A stretch of DNA of 64,000 nt from Micrococcales bacterium (lineage in GTDB: Bacteria; Actinomycetota; Actinomycetes; S36-B12; UBA10799), in NCBI GenBank assembly GCA_016719135.1, contig JADKAV010000011.1:11342-75341 (forward strand), given 5' to 3'. Shown in pieces: positions 51,822-60,498 of this stretch. A model generated the notes under the pieces. That model was not told the origin of the DNA. It saw only the letters and a list, made by a program, of their open reading frames with translations, and did not search any database. Position 1 is the first letter of the stretch. Every line of letters begins with the position of its first letter. Position numbers and translations under genes: made by a program.

Positions 51822-54524
51822 GTGAGCCACGTGCCGGCGGTGCGGAATTGGGCGGCGATGCCACCCCTTCAGCGAACACTCAACACCGTGGTACTCGCGC
51901 TCGCTGGCCTCTGTGCCGTCGCAGCCGGCATGATTGAACAGTCCCGGCCGGAATTGGACACGATCCGGCCGTGGTTCGTCGGGGGTTTCTGGTTCTTCGC
52001 CGCCGTCGCCTTCGGCTGGGCCGGCATCCATCGGGTCCGACGCGAGGTCGGACGCAGGCGGTGGTTCATCTTCCTGACTGCAGGTGCCTTGTTCTGGCTC
52101 ACCGCGAACTTCGTGCGGATCGCGCTGCTGCCCGACAATCTGCAATCCGATCCTTACCTCATTGCGGCGTGCTGGGCCCTGGGGCTGCCACTGGTACTGA
52201 TCGGCTTGACGGGCCTCGCGTGGCCGCCTGGCATTCACCGCACGGAGACCCTGCACATCGCGGTCGACAGTGCTTTGAGCATTGGTGCCCTGCTGTACAT
52301 CTGGACGCTGTTCGTCTTGCCGCGCTGGGAGGTACCGGCCGCTTCCGCCCAGGCACAGGTCGGCTCCTTGGGACGCTGGGCGTACTTCCTCGCCATGTCG
52401 GTACTCGTTCTCTTCATCGCGTCGAGTCGGCGGACCGGTTCGCTGCCGCTCAAACAGTTGTTGCTGTTGTTCGGCGGGATGGAAGTCCTGTTCGTGATGG
52501 GAACCGTTCGGGAAATCGTGGTCGCCGCAGGCGGGCCCGCCACATTCGCGCTCGTCGGCTACTGGGCAGGTGTGACGATGATTGTCGCGATGCTTCAGCG
52601 CTCGGCGGCGGAAGTGGAGACCCCACGGCAGCAGGCGACCCGCACCGTCATCGCTTTCCTGCTTCCCGCAAGTCTGGTGCTGATAGCTGGCCTGCTCGTC
52701 ATCGACCTGGCACTGGAAAGCGAGCCCGACTCCAGGCTGCTGGCAGTAGCGCCGATCCTGTGGGCATCGGCTCTGCTTGGGGTCGCCGTAGCCAGTGCCG
52801 CCTACATGCTGCGCCTGCGGCAGGACCGGCACGGAGAACTGACCTCACAATTGTCAGAGTCAGCAGAGCGTGGCTGGATCGGCGCCCTGCTGCGGGACAG
52901 CTCCGAGTACGTCTTCGTACTGGATCCCACCGGCCGGATTGTGTACGCCTCTCCCCGCAGCCAGAACGTCCTGAAGACCACGACCCACCTACACGAACTG
53001 GTTTTCGTGCCATCGTCGTCGGAACTCGACCAACTGCTCTCCGGAGTAGTTGCCCAGGCAACGCCAGCCGGCCCCCACCAGATGATCATGCACGCGGCCG
53101 ATGGATCCATGCGTATAGTTCTGGTTCATCTGCGCCCGGTTCGGGAGGTCTCTTTCGCAGGATTCGTCGTGTCGGGCACTGACGTGACAGCAGAACGCCA
53201 CATGGCCGCACAACTGGAATCGACCGGACAACGCGACCAGCTCACCGGTCTGCTGTCCCCCTCCTCACTGGCCAGATCTGTTGCTGATGCCCTGAGTGAA
53301 ATCGCCGGCTCACAGGACGGGTTGGCGTACGCGGTGTTCGACCTTGTGGACTTCGGAGTGTGGAACGACAGTCTCGGCCGCGATGTCGGCGACGAGATCT
53401 TGCGAACGGTCGCATCGCAGACCGACGGTCTGCTGGGCGGGGTACGCGCTGTCGGGAGGGTCGGCGGGGACTCCTTTGGGATTCTGTTGCGGGACCCAGC
53501 GCCCCTGACGTCGATGCAAGTCTGCCTGGATGCTTTGTCCAACAGACTGCGTGGGTTGATCCTTGCCGACGATTCGGAGGTGGAATTGAGTTTTCGGGCC
53601 GGCTTCACCATCGTCGAGGCCGGAACTGCCGACTCGTTGACGGCCGCGAACCTGGCCGAGCAAGCCGACGTTGCGCTGCGTCGAGCACGCCGCAGTCGTC
53701 ATGCCGTGACTGTTCGCTTCCAGAAGGGCATGAATGAGGACCTGGTGCGAATGCTCACCGCCGAAGTACTGGTCCGAGAAGCCCTCAACAAGGACGGCCT
53801 GGCCGTGCATTATCACCCCATCGTGTCCCTGACCGACGGTCACGTGATGGCGGTTGAGGCCTTGGTTCGCATCATCTCCGGCGACGGTGACCTGGTTCAT
53901 CCCGGTGTTTTCATCGAGGCGGCTGAACGGACCGGCTTGATCTCCGAGGTCGACCGAGCTGTTCGATCTCGCGTTGTGCAGGACTGGGACGCGTTGGCAC
54001 GCATGAGCGATATCAAGCGAATCTCCGTCAACGTCGCGGAGAAGGAGTTGGTCCCGGGCCTCGCGGACGAACTGCTGGCCAGCGGCAAGGTGTCGAACCT
54101 CGTCGTCGAGGTCACCGAATCGTCCATCCTGTCAAATCCGCAGGAGGCAGGAGAAACACTGCGCCGAATCCGCGCCGCCGGCGGGCTGGTGGCAATCGAC
54201 GACTTCGGCAGCGGCTACTCGTCGATGGCCCAGATCGCTTCGCTACCGTGCGACATCCTCAAGATCGATCGCGGCTTCGTCGCGAGCATGCTGGAGCAGC
54301 CCAAGTCCATGAGTCTGATCCGGGCCATGATCCAACTCGGCCACGATCTCGGCATGCAGATCATCGCCGAAGGAGTGGAGTCCGTGGAACAGGAGGCATC
54401 CCTGCGCGCGCTGGGATGCGACTTCGGCCAGGGGTTCTTCTACACGCGCCCGGTGCCGCTGCCCGAACTTCTGGACTGGGTCGTGGGGCGGGCGGATTCC
54501 ACCACACCCACAGGCCGCGTTTGA
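51822..54524 (+). CDS. TM–PAS–GGDEF(degenerate)–EAL protein (copy 2, intact)
   Basis: A 900-residue paralogue of the preceding gene, same domain order and strand, 43 bp downstream. N-terminal helices ('TVVLALAGLCAVAAGMIEQS', 'LKQLLLLFGGMEVLFVMGTV'), PAS-like domain ('SSEYVFVLDPTGRIVYASPR'), GGDEF with 'RVGGDSFGILL' near residue 548 (third acidic residue replaced by Ser, so probably inactive or regulatory), and EAL with 'VEALVRI' near 676, 'ISVNVAEKEL', 'LVVEVTESSILSN', 'IDDFGSGYSSM', 'DILKIDRGFV' and 'IIAEGVESVEQEA'. All EAL catalytic residues are present, so a c-di-GMP phosphodiesterase at the membrane is likely. The start is GTG at 51822. Confidence 0.92.
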   Translation: MSHVPAVRNWAAMPPLQRTLNTVVLALAGLCAVAAGMIEQSRPELDTIRPWFVGGFWFFAAVAFGWAGIHRVRREVGRRRWFIFLTAGALFWLTANFVRIALLPDNLQSDPYLIAACWALGLPLVLIGLTGLAWPPGIHRTETLHIAVDSALSIGALLYIWTLFVLPRWEVPAASAQAQVGSLGRWAYFLAMSVLVLFIASSRRTGSLPLKQLLLLFGGMEVLFVMGTVREIVVAAGGPATFALVGYWAGVTMIVAMLQRSAAEVETPRQQATRTVIAFLLPASLVLIAGLLVIDLALESEPDSRLLAVAPILWASALLGVAVASAAYMLRLRQDRHGELTSQLSESAERGWIGALLRDSSEYVFVLDPTGRIVYASPRSQNVLKTTTHLHELVFVPSSSELDQLLSGVVAQATPAGPHQMIMHAADGSMRIVLVHLRPVREVSFAGFVVSGTDVTAERHMAAQLESTGQRDQLTGLLSPSSLARSVADALSEIAGSQDGLAYAVFDLVDFGVWNDSLGRDVGDEILRTVASQTDGLLGGVRAVGRVGGDSFGILLRDPAPLTSMQVCLDALSNRLRGLILADDSEVELSFRAGFTIVEAGTADSLTAANLAEQADVALRRARRSRHAVTVRFQKGMNEDLVRMLTAEVLVREALNKDGLAVHYHPIVSLTDGHVMAVEALVRIISGDGDLVHPGVFIEAAERTGLISEVDRAVRSRVVQDWDALARMSDIKRISVNVAEKELVPGLADELLASGKVSNLVVEVTESSILSNPQEAGETLRRIRAAGGLVAIDDFGSGYSSMAQIASLPCDILKIDRGFVASMLEQPKSMSLIRAMIQLGHDLGMQIIAEGVESVEQEASLRALGCDFGQGFFYTRPVPLPELLDWVVGRADSTTPTGRV

Positions 54525-54608
54525 TGTGAGCCGCGCCGGGTTATCGGTTGTTCCCGCGATGGGCGTGATGCGTCGTGCGCGAGGCCTTCTGCGGTGACCA
54601 ATTGGATG

Positions 54609-54981
54609 CAACGGCTGCCAAGACAGGGCTGCGGTCACGCGGTGCGCCGGTGCCTCAGGGGGCTGACCCACGACCCCGCCATAGGCGTTGGAGATAGGTA
54701 CACCCGTTGGAGATCGGCACACCCGTTGGAGATCCACGGCCGGTCCACGTCCAACGCCCGTACCTTGGTCCAACGCCCGTACACAACTCCAACGGCTGCC
54801 AAGGCAGAGGGGCGGTCACCCGGTGCGCCGGTGCCTCAGGGGGCTGACCCACGACCCCGCCATAGGCGTTGGAGTTAAGTACACCCGTTGGAGATCGGCA
54901 CACCCGTTGGAGATCCACGGCCGGTCCACGTCCAACGCCCGTACCTTGGTCCAACGCCCGTACACAACTCCAACGGCTGCG
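54609..54981. repeat. Two tandem 181-bp units, each a GTTGGA dyad array of 19-bp pitch
   Basis: Unit 1 spans 54609–54789 and unit 2 spans 54790–54970; a partial third copy follows (CAACGGCTGC at 54971). Identity between units is very high. In unit 1, CGTTGGAGAT starts at 54686, 54705 and 54724, and TCCAACG ends at 54756, 54775 and 54794. All spacings are 19 bp and every pair is symmetric about 54740 (inside CACGGCCGGTCC). Unit 2 repeats this around 54921. The same 3+3 array occurs once at 37.7 kb. No gene fits inside. Confidence 0.92.
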
Positions 54982-55099
54982 AACACAAAGGCCTGCCGGG
55001 GCGCCGGCTGAGTCCCCCGCCAATGCGAAGCACCGCAACAACGGGGCAGCAACACATTGACCGCGAATTACGCCGCAACGGACCGCAGCCGAACGGCAG

Positions 55100-55900
55100 C
55101 TAACTGCTCGCGTTGCGGTACTTGCGAATCGCCATCGGTGCGAAGATCGTCAACAGCACGACCATCCAGCCGATCGTCACCAGGATCGGGTACTGGCTGG
55201 GAAAGCCGTCCCCCACATATGGATTCGGGTTTCCGAACAGTTCCCGGGTGGCAGCCGTCAGCGTACTCACCGGGTTCCATTCGGCGATCGGCTGCAGGAT
55301 GGCCGGCAGCGCGGACGGCGGCACGAACACGTTGGACACGAACGTGAGCGGGAAGATCGTCACGAACGTCAATTGCTGGGCGGTCTCGGTGTTGGGCACG
55401 GCCAAGCCGATCCAGATTCCGATCCACGCCATCACATGCGCGAACGCCAGAAGCAGGATGACGGCCAGCACGAACTTGGCCAGCCCGTTGTTCACACTCC
55501 ACCCGACGACCAGGCCCGCCAGCATGAGCACCACCAGGATGCCTGCTTGGTAGATGGTGTCCGCCACCGTGCGGCCGGCCAGGACCGCGGACCTCGCCAT
55601 GGGCAACGAGCGAAAGCGGTCGATGAGCCCCTTGCTCATGTCCTCGGCCATGCCGATCGCCGTGGTCGCCGAGGCGAACGCGATCGTCTGCGCGAAGATC
55701 CCCGGCATCAGGAACTCCTTGTAGTCCCCGCCGTCGGGCAGCGGGATCGCCCCGCCGAAGACGAAGGCGAACAGCAATACGAACATGATCGACTGCAGAA
55801 TCGCGAAGATCGCCAGTTCCGGGATGCGCGGGATGCGCTTGAGATTGCGCCACGTGATGACCAGGGCGTCGGACACGGGGCCCGCTTGTAGTGCGTTCAT
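55100..55900 (-). CDS. ABC-2 type exporter membrane subunit (DrrB-like)
   Basis: A 266-residue integral membrane protein with six predicted helices, the permease half of a daunorubicin-resistance-type ABC exporter. Seen: 'DALVITWRNLKRIPRIPELA' at the N-terminus, 'SIMFVLLFAFVFGGAIPLPD', 'AIGMAEDMSKGLIDRFRSLP' (the conserved coupling helix E-D-x-x-x-G-x-x-D-R-x-R-S-L-P-M) and 'FPLTFVSNVFVPPSALPAIL'. The start ATG overlaps the stop of the ATPase gene (ATGA). Substrate unknown, usually lipid or drug-like compounds. Confidence 0.93.
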   Translation of the reverse strand: MNALQAGPVSDALVITWRNLKRIPRIPELAIFAILQSIMFVLLFAFVFGGAIPLPDGGDYKEFLMPGIFAQTIAFASATTAIGMAEDMSKGLIDRFRSLPMARSAVLAGRTVADTIYQAGILVVLMLAGLVVGWSVNNGLAKFVLAVILLLAFAHVMAWIGIWIGLAVPNTETAQQLTFVTIFPLTFVSNVFVPPSALPAILQPIAEWNPVSTLTAATRELFGNPNPYVGDGFPSQYPILVTIGWMVVLLTIFAPMAIRKYRNASS

Positions 55901-56886
55901 GCCACATCCCCTTCCGCGGCGGAGGTCTCCGTATGGTGCCCGGTCAGTGTGAGGAAGACATCGTCGAGCGTGGGACGGCGCAGCGCGACGTCATCGATGC
56001 CGATACTGGCTTCCCCCAGGACCCGAACCACTTCGACCAATTGCTGGGCACCTCCGCTGGAGGACCCGGTCAGTCGTCGTGTGTGCTCGTCCACCTCGAC
56101 GTCGTCATGGCCGAACACCCCTTTGAGCAGGATCTGCGCCGGCTCGACTGCGTTCCTGTCGCTGACCACGACCTCGATGCGCTCGCCGCCGACCTGCGCT
56201 TTGAGCTCGTCCGCAGTGCCCTTCGCGATGATCTTGCCGGTGTCCACCACCGCGATCGTGTCGGCAAGCTCGTCGGCCTCCTCCAGGTACTGCGTGGTGA
56301 GCAGCAGAGTGGTGCCCTCGCGCACCAGTTCTCGAATCACGTCCCACATGCCCAGGCGGCTGCGCGGATCCAGCCCGGTGGTCGGCTCGTCGAGGAACAA
56401 CAGGTGTGGCCGCCCACTGAGGGCTCCGGCGAGGTCGAGCCGGCGCCGCATGCCACCGGAATAGGTCTTCACCGGCCGCCCGCCGGCCTCGGACAGGTTG
56501 AACTGTTCGAGCAACTCATCGGCCCTGCTCTTGGCCTGCGCCTTGGGCATCTCGTAGAGCCGACCGAACATGTAAAGGTTCTCCCAGCCGGTCAGGTTCT
56601 CGTCAACGGCCGCATACTGACCGGAAAGGCCGATCGCGCGGCGCACGTCCCGGGCCTGCTTGACGACGTCGAAACCCGCCACCTTCGCCGAACCGGCATC
56701 GGGGCGCAGCAGTGTGGCGAGGATGCGCACGGTTGTCGTCTTACCAGCACCATTAGGGCCCAGCAGGCCCAGAATCGTCCCCTCGGGCACTTCGAGGTCC
56801 ACCCCGTCGAGCGCGCGCACCTCGGACGATCCGCGGCGCGCAGGGTAGATCTTCACGAGGCCCTGCGCCTCGATGGCATTAGTCAT
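55897..56886 (-). CDS. ABC exporter ATPase (DrrA-like)
   Basis: A 329-residue ATP-binding subunit. Seen: 'AIEAQGLVKIYPARRGSSEV' start, Walker A 'LGPNGAGKTTTVRILATLL', Q-loop 'IGLSGQYAAVDENLTGWENL', signature 'YSGGMRRRLDLAGAL', Walker B 'LLFLDEPTTGLDPRSR' and H-loop 'TTLLLTTQYLEEADELAD'. The C-terminal about 90 residues ('RIEVVVSDRNAVEPAQILLK' onward) are the DrrA-type extension used for subunit assembly. It is transcribed with the permease, first gene of the pair. All catalytic motifs are intact. Confidence 0.95.
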   Translation of the reverse strand: MTNAIEAQGLVKIYPARRGSSEVRALDGVDLEVPEGTILGLLGPNGAGKTTTVRILATLLRPDAGSAKVAGFDVVKQARDVRRAIGLSGQYAAVDENLTGWENLYMFGRLYEMPKAQAKSRADELLEQFNLSEAGGRPVKTYSGGMRRRLDLAGALSGRPHLLFLDEPTTGLDPRSRLGMWDVIRELVREGTTLLLTTQYLEEADELADTIAVVDTGKIIAKGTADELKAQVGGERIEVVVSDRNAVEPAQILLKGVFGHDDVEVDEHTRRLTGSSSGGAQQLVEVVRVLGEASIGIDDVALRRPTLDDVFLTLTGHHTETSAAEGDVA

Positions 56887-57161
56887 AGGAGCGACGATAA
56901 GGCCTACCTAAGACATGCGCGCGGGCGATATCGCCGTCGCCTGTGGATATCCCGACGACCTGTGTGACCCCGATCACACCTGTGCGGCGAACGAGCGTGG
57001 CCTTCCTCACAGTTAGTCCGAGGCCCCAATGGGGTATGCCATTGTCAAGAAGTCGCGCCGGGGGATCCCGACGCTGCGCAGGCCCGCCGCCTGCGATGAC
57101 CGCCCCATCGACCGTGGCGCAGTACCGGCCGCGCAGGGGACGTCCGACCAAGGAACCTGTT

Positions 57162-57644
57162 TTGCGTAAAGCACTCGTAATGCCCGTTGCCGCGTTCGCG
57201 ATCGCCGGACTCGGCGCCACCACGGCTGTCACACCGGCCGTAGCCGCCCCGACGGCTGCGACCAGCGTGGCGACGGCCAAGAAGAAGGAAGACCGCAAGA
57301 AGAACAAGGCCTCCCGGTCCAAGCGGGCTTCGTTCCCGATCCAGTACAAGTACGTCAAGCGCTACAAGCTGGGCAAGAAGCAGCTGCGCGAGGTCGCCAA
57401 AGCCAAGGCGTGGGCCAACGGCTGGAAACCGCGTCGCGTGCGCCAGTGCGAGTCCGGTGGCAACTACGGCATCAACACCGGAAACGGCTACTACGGCGCC
57501 TACCAGTTCGCGGCCGGCACCTGGCGCGGCATCGGCGGCGGCCGGTACGCCTCCTACGCCCACCAGGCTCCGAAGTTCGCCCAGGACCACATGGCCTACA
57601 AGCTGTGGAAGCGCTCCGGGTGGGGCCCCTGGGGTTGTGCCTGA
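57162..57644 (+). CDS. Rpf-like transglycosylase (resuscitation-promoting-factor domain)
   Basis: A 160-residue secreted muralytic protein. The signal peptide is 'LRKALVMPVAAFAIAGLGA' onward to 'AVAA', followed by a Lys-rich linker ('KKKEDRKKNKASRSKRAS'). The C-terminal domain 'RQCESGGNYGINTGNGYYGA' continuing 'YQFAAGTWRGIGGG' and 'KLWKRSGWGPWGCA' is the Rpf fold with its catalytic Glu in 'CESGGN' and the Trp/Cys end. The start is taken as TTG 57162, because AAGGA lies 7 bases before it and it supplies the basic n-region; ATG 57180 is the alternative. It would cleave peptidoglycan at growth resumption. Confidence 0.88.
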   Translation: MRKALVMPVAAFAIAGLGATTAVTPAVAAPTAATSVATAKKKEDRKKNKASRSKRASFPIQYKYVKRYKLGKKQLREVAKAKAWANGWKPRRVRQCESGGNYGINTGNGYYGAYQFAAGTWRGIGGGRYASYAHQAPKFAQDHMAYKLWKRSGWGPWGCA

Positions 57645-57656
57645 TCCATTCGTCGA

Positions 57657-57685
57657 GACTCCCGGTTCCGTTGGGACCGGGAGTC
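57657..57685 (+). terminator. Terminator hairpin of the Rpf-like gene
   Basis: GACTCCCGGT (57657–57666) and ACCGGGAGTC (57676–57685) make a perfect 10-bp stem with a 9-base loop, 12 bp after the stop codon, followed by TTCG. Confidence 0.8.
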
Positions 57686-57769
57686 TTCGCGTATGCGGGG
57701 GTCGGTCGCGCGCCGCTTCGACCCGTGCCGTGTCCCAGCCCGTAGACCACGCACCCCAATCGCGTGAGC

Positions 57770-57824
57770 CGGCCTTTCGGTGACAGAACGACCTCTGGCT
57801 GGTCGGGTTTTCACCGAAAGGCCG
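57770..57824. terminator. Long inverted repeat between Rpf-like gene and ggt
   Basis: CGGCCTTTCGGTGA (57770–57783) and TCACCGAAAGGCCG (57811–57824) are perfectly complementary over 14 bp around a 27-base loop, which itself contains GACC…GGTC. It lies 80 bp past the end of ggt on that gene's strand, so it may be the ggt terminator, but the long structured loop is unusual. Confidence 0.55.
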
Positions 57825-57903
57825 CCAGTACTGAGTCGAGGCCGGGACACCAACTCCGCTCATACATCCGAGGCGCCGCTTCATCCCGTCAGATCCCGCA
57901 GCG

Positions 57904-59316
57904 CTACAAGACGATAGCCGCGCCCCCGCGCCGCGGATCGGCATGCGCCTGCAGCCGTCCGTCCGCGGTGACCTGCACCGCGTTCACACCTCCGAAGTAG
58001 AAGTGCCGTTCCGGCCACGAAGTGACCTGCCCCAGCGCGGCGAGGTCGGCGACCTCCGACCCGGATAGGCCCGGTTCGACCTGGATGGTCCCGCGGTTGT
58101 CGACGTGCACGCGCGGCGCCTCGACTGCTCCGGCCAGATCCGCGTCGCCGCCGAGCAGCAGTGTGATGACCCGGGTCAGCGCGCTACGGATGCGCTCGCT
58201 GCCGCCGGTCCCCAGCACCAGCATCCCGCCGTGGTGGTCCACGATCGCCGGAGCCATCATCGACCGGATGCGCTCGCCAAGGATGGCCGAAGCGGCCCCG
58301 CCGGGGTGCAGGTCGTCCTCGCCCATCATGTTGTTGAGGTGCATGCCGGTGCCGGGCAGGAAGACCCCGCCTCCGACCCCGTTGGACAGGGTCAGAGCCG
58401 CACACAGACCATCGGCATCGACCACGCTGATGTGCGTGGTGCCGGCAGTGGCGACCGGACCCGAGACCTGCGCCTTCAGCCAGGCGGTCGTCTCGGCCAA
58501 GGCCTCGGCAATCGCCGCCGGCGACGGATGCGACTCGGCTGCCAGGTCCCCCAGCACATGCGCCACGATCGACCCGCCCAAAGACGGCAGCGGGTTCGTG
58601 GTGATCGTGCCGGAACGGATCGGAGCGACCAGCGGGTCCCTGTCCACGACCCGGTAATTTCGCAGGTCGTCGGCCGTCACCGGCCCAGCGGGCATCAAGG
58701 CGGCGAAGGCCTCCACGAGATCGGCGATGCCAGTCACCTCTGAGTCCGCGATTCGCTGCAGGAACCGCGCATACTCCGCGTCCACGAAGAACTCACCAGC
58801 CCCCAGCAGCGTCCCGCCGGGGGCCATGCGCGAGCGGGACTCGGCGGTGAGCATGAGGACACCCTCAATCAATGCCATCGCGTGCGCTTGTGCCGGTTCC
58901 AGGCGGATTCCGTCGCGGGCCAGGGTAATCGCGGGCCCGACGACCTGCGCCAGCGGCCGAATGCCGTAGGTGCGATGTGCTTGCAGGAAGCCGTCCAGGC
59001 AGCCAGGTACCGCCACCGTGGCGTTGCCGACGTGGAAGTCCTGGGTCGTTCCGGAATAGGTGACGGTGACGGTCTCAACCTCACCGGTCGGCCCACTGGG
59101 CACCGATGTGAAGAAGTCGTGCAGGCGGCTCGTGCCATCCGGCGTGCGGACCAGCAGGAACCCGCCCCCGCCGAGGCTGGACACTCCGGGCTCGGTCACG
59201 GTGGACGCAAATGCGGCGGCCACCCCGGCGTCGACCGCATTCCCCCCGGCTTCCAGCACCGAGGCACCCACCTGCGCGGTCAGCGCCGCCCCACAACTGA
59301 TCGCACCCCTGGACAC
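57904..59316 (-). CDS. ggt: Gamma-glutamyltransferase (gamma-glutamyltranspeptidase family)
   Basis: A 470-residue Ntn-hydrolase precursor that removes or transfers gamma-glutamyl groups. Seen: 'GASVLEAGGNAVDAGVAAAF' and 'VSSLGGGGFLLVRTPDG' in the N-terminal part, the autoprocessing and nucleophile Thr293 in 'AGTTHISVVDADGLC', 'LSNGVGGGVFLPGTGMHLNN' (oxyanion loop), and 'LVLGTGGSERIRSALTRVI' (the G-S/G-x-x-R-I motif). It is shorter than the E. coli enzyme (580) and has no signal peptide, so it is probably cytosolic, close to the short actinobacterial/archaeal type. The start is GTG at 59316. It is divergent from trxA. Confidence 0.92.
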   Translation of the reverse strand: MSRGAISCGAALTAQVGASVLEAGGNAVDAGVAAAFASTVTEPGVSSLGGGGFLLVRTPDGTSRLHDFFTSVPSGPTGEVETVTVTYSGTTQDFHVGNATVAVPGCLDGFLQAHRTYGIRPLAQVVGPAITLARDGIRLEPAQAHAMALIEGVLMLTAESRSRMAPGGTLLGAGEFFVDAEYARFLQRIADSEVTGIADLVEAFAALMPAGPVTADDLRNYRVVDRDPLVAPIRSGTITTNPLPSLGGSIVAHVLGDLAAESHPSPAAIAEALAETTAWLKAQVSGPVATAGTTHISVVDADGLCAALTLSNGVGGGVFLPGTGMHLNNMMGEDDLHPGGAASAILGERIRSMMAPAIVDHHGGMLVLGTGGSERIRSALTRVITLLLGGDADLAGAVEAPRVHVDNRGTIQVEPGLSGSEVADLAALGQVTSWPERHFYFGGVNAVQVTADGRLQAHADPRRGGAAIVL

Positions 59317-59399
59317 CTCGCCAGGCTATGGGTCGGGGCGTGGCCCCGCACGACGGGTGCAGGGGAATGCCAGCAGCAGGCCGCTGCGTTGCACTGATC

Positions 59400-59741
59400 A
59401 TGGCGACGACCGAACTCACGGACACGAACTTCAACGACGCGACCACGGGCAAGACCGTGGTGATCGATTTCTGGGCCGAGTGGTGTGGTCCCTGCCGATC
59501 CTTCGCGCCAGTCTTCACCCGCGTTGCCAACGATTACGACGATGTGGTTTTCGGCAAAGTGGACGTCGACGCCAATCCCGGCCTGGCGCAGGCCTTCGGC
59601 GTGAGCGCGATTCCGACGCTGGTGGTTATGCGCAACGGTCAGGTGTTGCACTCGGAGGCGGGAGCCCTCAACGAGTCGGCACTGCGGTCCACGATCGACA
59701 AGGCGATCAAAGGACCCAAGCGGATGACGTTCAAGTTCTGA
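59400..59741 (+). CDS. trxA: Thioredoxin
   Basis: A 113-residue cytosolic disulfide reductase. Active site 'WAEWCGPCRSF' with Cys29 and Cys32, the buried 'VDVDANPGLAQAFGVSAIPT' with the cis-Pro loop, and the C-terminal helix 'ESALRSTIDKAIKG'. The ATG at 59400 matches the family start ('MATTELTDTNF'). The length is typical. No thioredoxin reductase gene is adjacent. Confidence 0.96.
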   Translation: MATTELTDTNFNDATTGKTVVIDFWAEWCGPCRSFAPVFTRVANDYDDVVFGKVDVDANPGLAQAFGVSAIPTLVVMRNGQVLHSEAGALNESALRSTIDKAIKGPKRMTFKF

Positions 59742-59762
59742 TGGGTGAACGCCCCTGCGGGG

Positions 59763-60125
59763 TCAGAGAACGCTGATGCGCGTGTCCGGGGCGTAATGCA
59801 GTTCGAAGCGCCGAGCGGACACGGAACTCACCGCGTCCACCACGACCTGCCCGTACGCCTCGCAGAAGTGGAACACCACCAAGTGATCCCCCTCGACGTC
59901 GATAGTGTCGCCGTTCTTCAACTGTTTCGCTGCTGTAACCACGTTCTTAGGATCGTCCATCAACTTATGGAACTCGATTCCAAACGGCCACGTTTCGGTC
60001 ACGTTCGGATCACGATGCGTATCCGGTGACCGCGGACAGTCGTTGTCGGCATCGAAAAGAACACTCTTGTGCCGAAAGAGCAATTCTGAATGGATCGCGC
60101 TTGCGTCAGCGCTCGGTGTCGGCAT
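59763..60125 (-). CDS. Hypothetical protein, lower-GC gene overlapping the DUF3073 end
   Basis: Up to 120 residues, not recognised. Readable parts are 'DADNDCPRSPDTHRDPNVTE', 'WPFGIEFHKLMDDPKNVVTA' and 'GDTIDVEGDHLVVFHFCEAY'. It has no signal or membrane segment. Codon use is clearly less GC-rich than that of its neighbours, suggesting transfer. The start is unclear: ATG 60125 would overlap DUF3073 by 20 bp and lacks a spaced ribosome-binding site; TTG 60083 is an alternative. It lies downstream of DUF3073 on the same strand. Confidence 0.5.
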   Translation of the reverse strand: MPTPSADASAIHSELLFRHKSVLFDADNDCPRSPDTHRDPNVTETWPFGIEFHKLMDDPKNVVTAAKQLKNGDTIDVEGDHLVVFHFCEAYGQVVVDAVSSVSARRFELHYAPDTRISVL

Positions 60126-60300
60126 CCTCGTCGGTGTAGCCGTCGTACTCATGCTCCACGTTGTCGTCGTCTCCGTTATGTGAAGACGACGGCTGTCCGC
60201 TCAATTCAGCTTGCAGTGCCTGAAGATCGGTCTGCGGTGCGTTGTACTTCAGTTCGCGCGCTACCTTGGTCTGCTTGGCCTTTGCACGGCCGCGCCCCAT
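60106..60300 (-). CDS. DUF3073 protein
   Basis: A 64-residue actinobacterial protein. 'MGRGRAKAKQTKVARELKYN' is the near-invariant N-terminus of DUF3073, followed by an acidic, His/Asp-rich tail ('NGDDDNVEHEYDGYTDEDAD'). Function unknown. It is normally found next to purM and bldC, as here (bldC divergent, purM further downstream beyond two inserted secreted-protein genes). Confidence 0.92.
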   Translation of the reverse strand: MGRGRAKAKQTKVARELKYNAPQTDLQALQAELSGQPSSSHNGDDDNVEHEYDGYTDEDADTER

Positions 60301-60498
60301 ATGGCTCGACCCCCTCGCCCGGTTGTCCCGAAGGTCAGTTGACAGTTTCGTGTTGGGCCGTGAGCCCACCTGAGCAGCGTACCCCCGTCCACTCAGACAT
60401 ACGCACCTTACCCGTCCTCATTTCGCCATGCGGTTGCCGCCCCGTGGGATGGATGCGAGACTCGGAGCAACTCTCTTATCGGACATATGGAGCAACGC

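Noticed and set aside
54609..54981. CRISPR array
   Set aside because: The repeats are regular but only 6–10 bp long, symmetric around an axis, and whole 181-bp units are duplicated; there are no unique spacers of equal length and no cas genes.
56890..57161. c-di-AMP (ydaO-type) riboswitch before the Rpf-like gene
   Set aside because: Rpf genes in Actinobacteria often carry one, and short matches exist, but I could not find the conserved core segments in order. A covariance-model search would decide.
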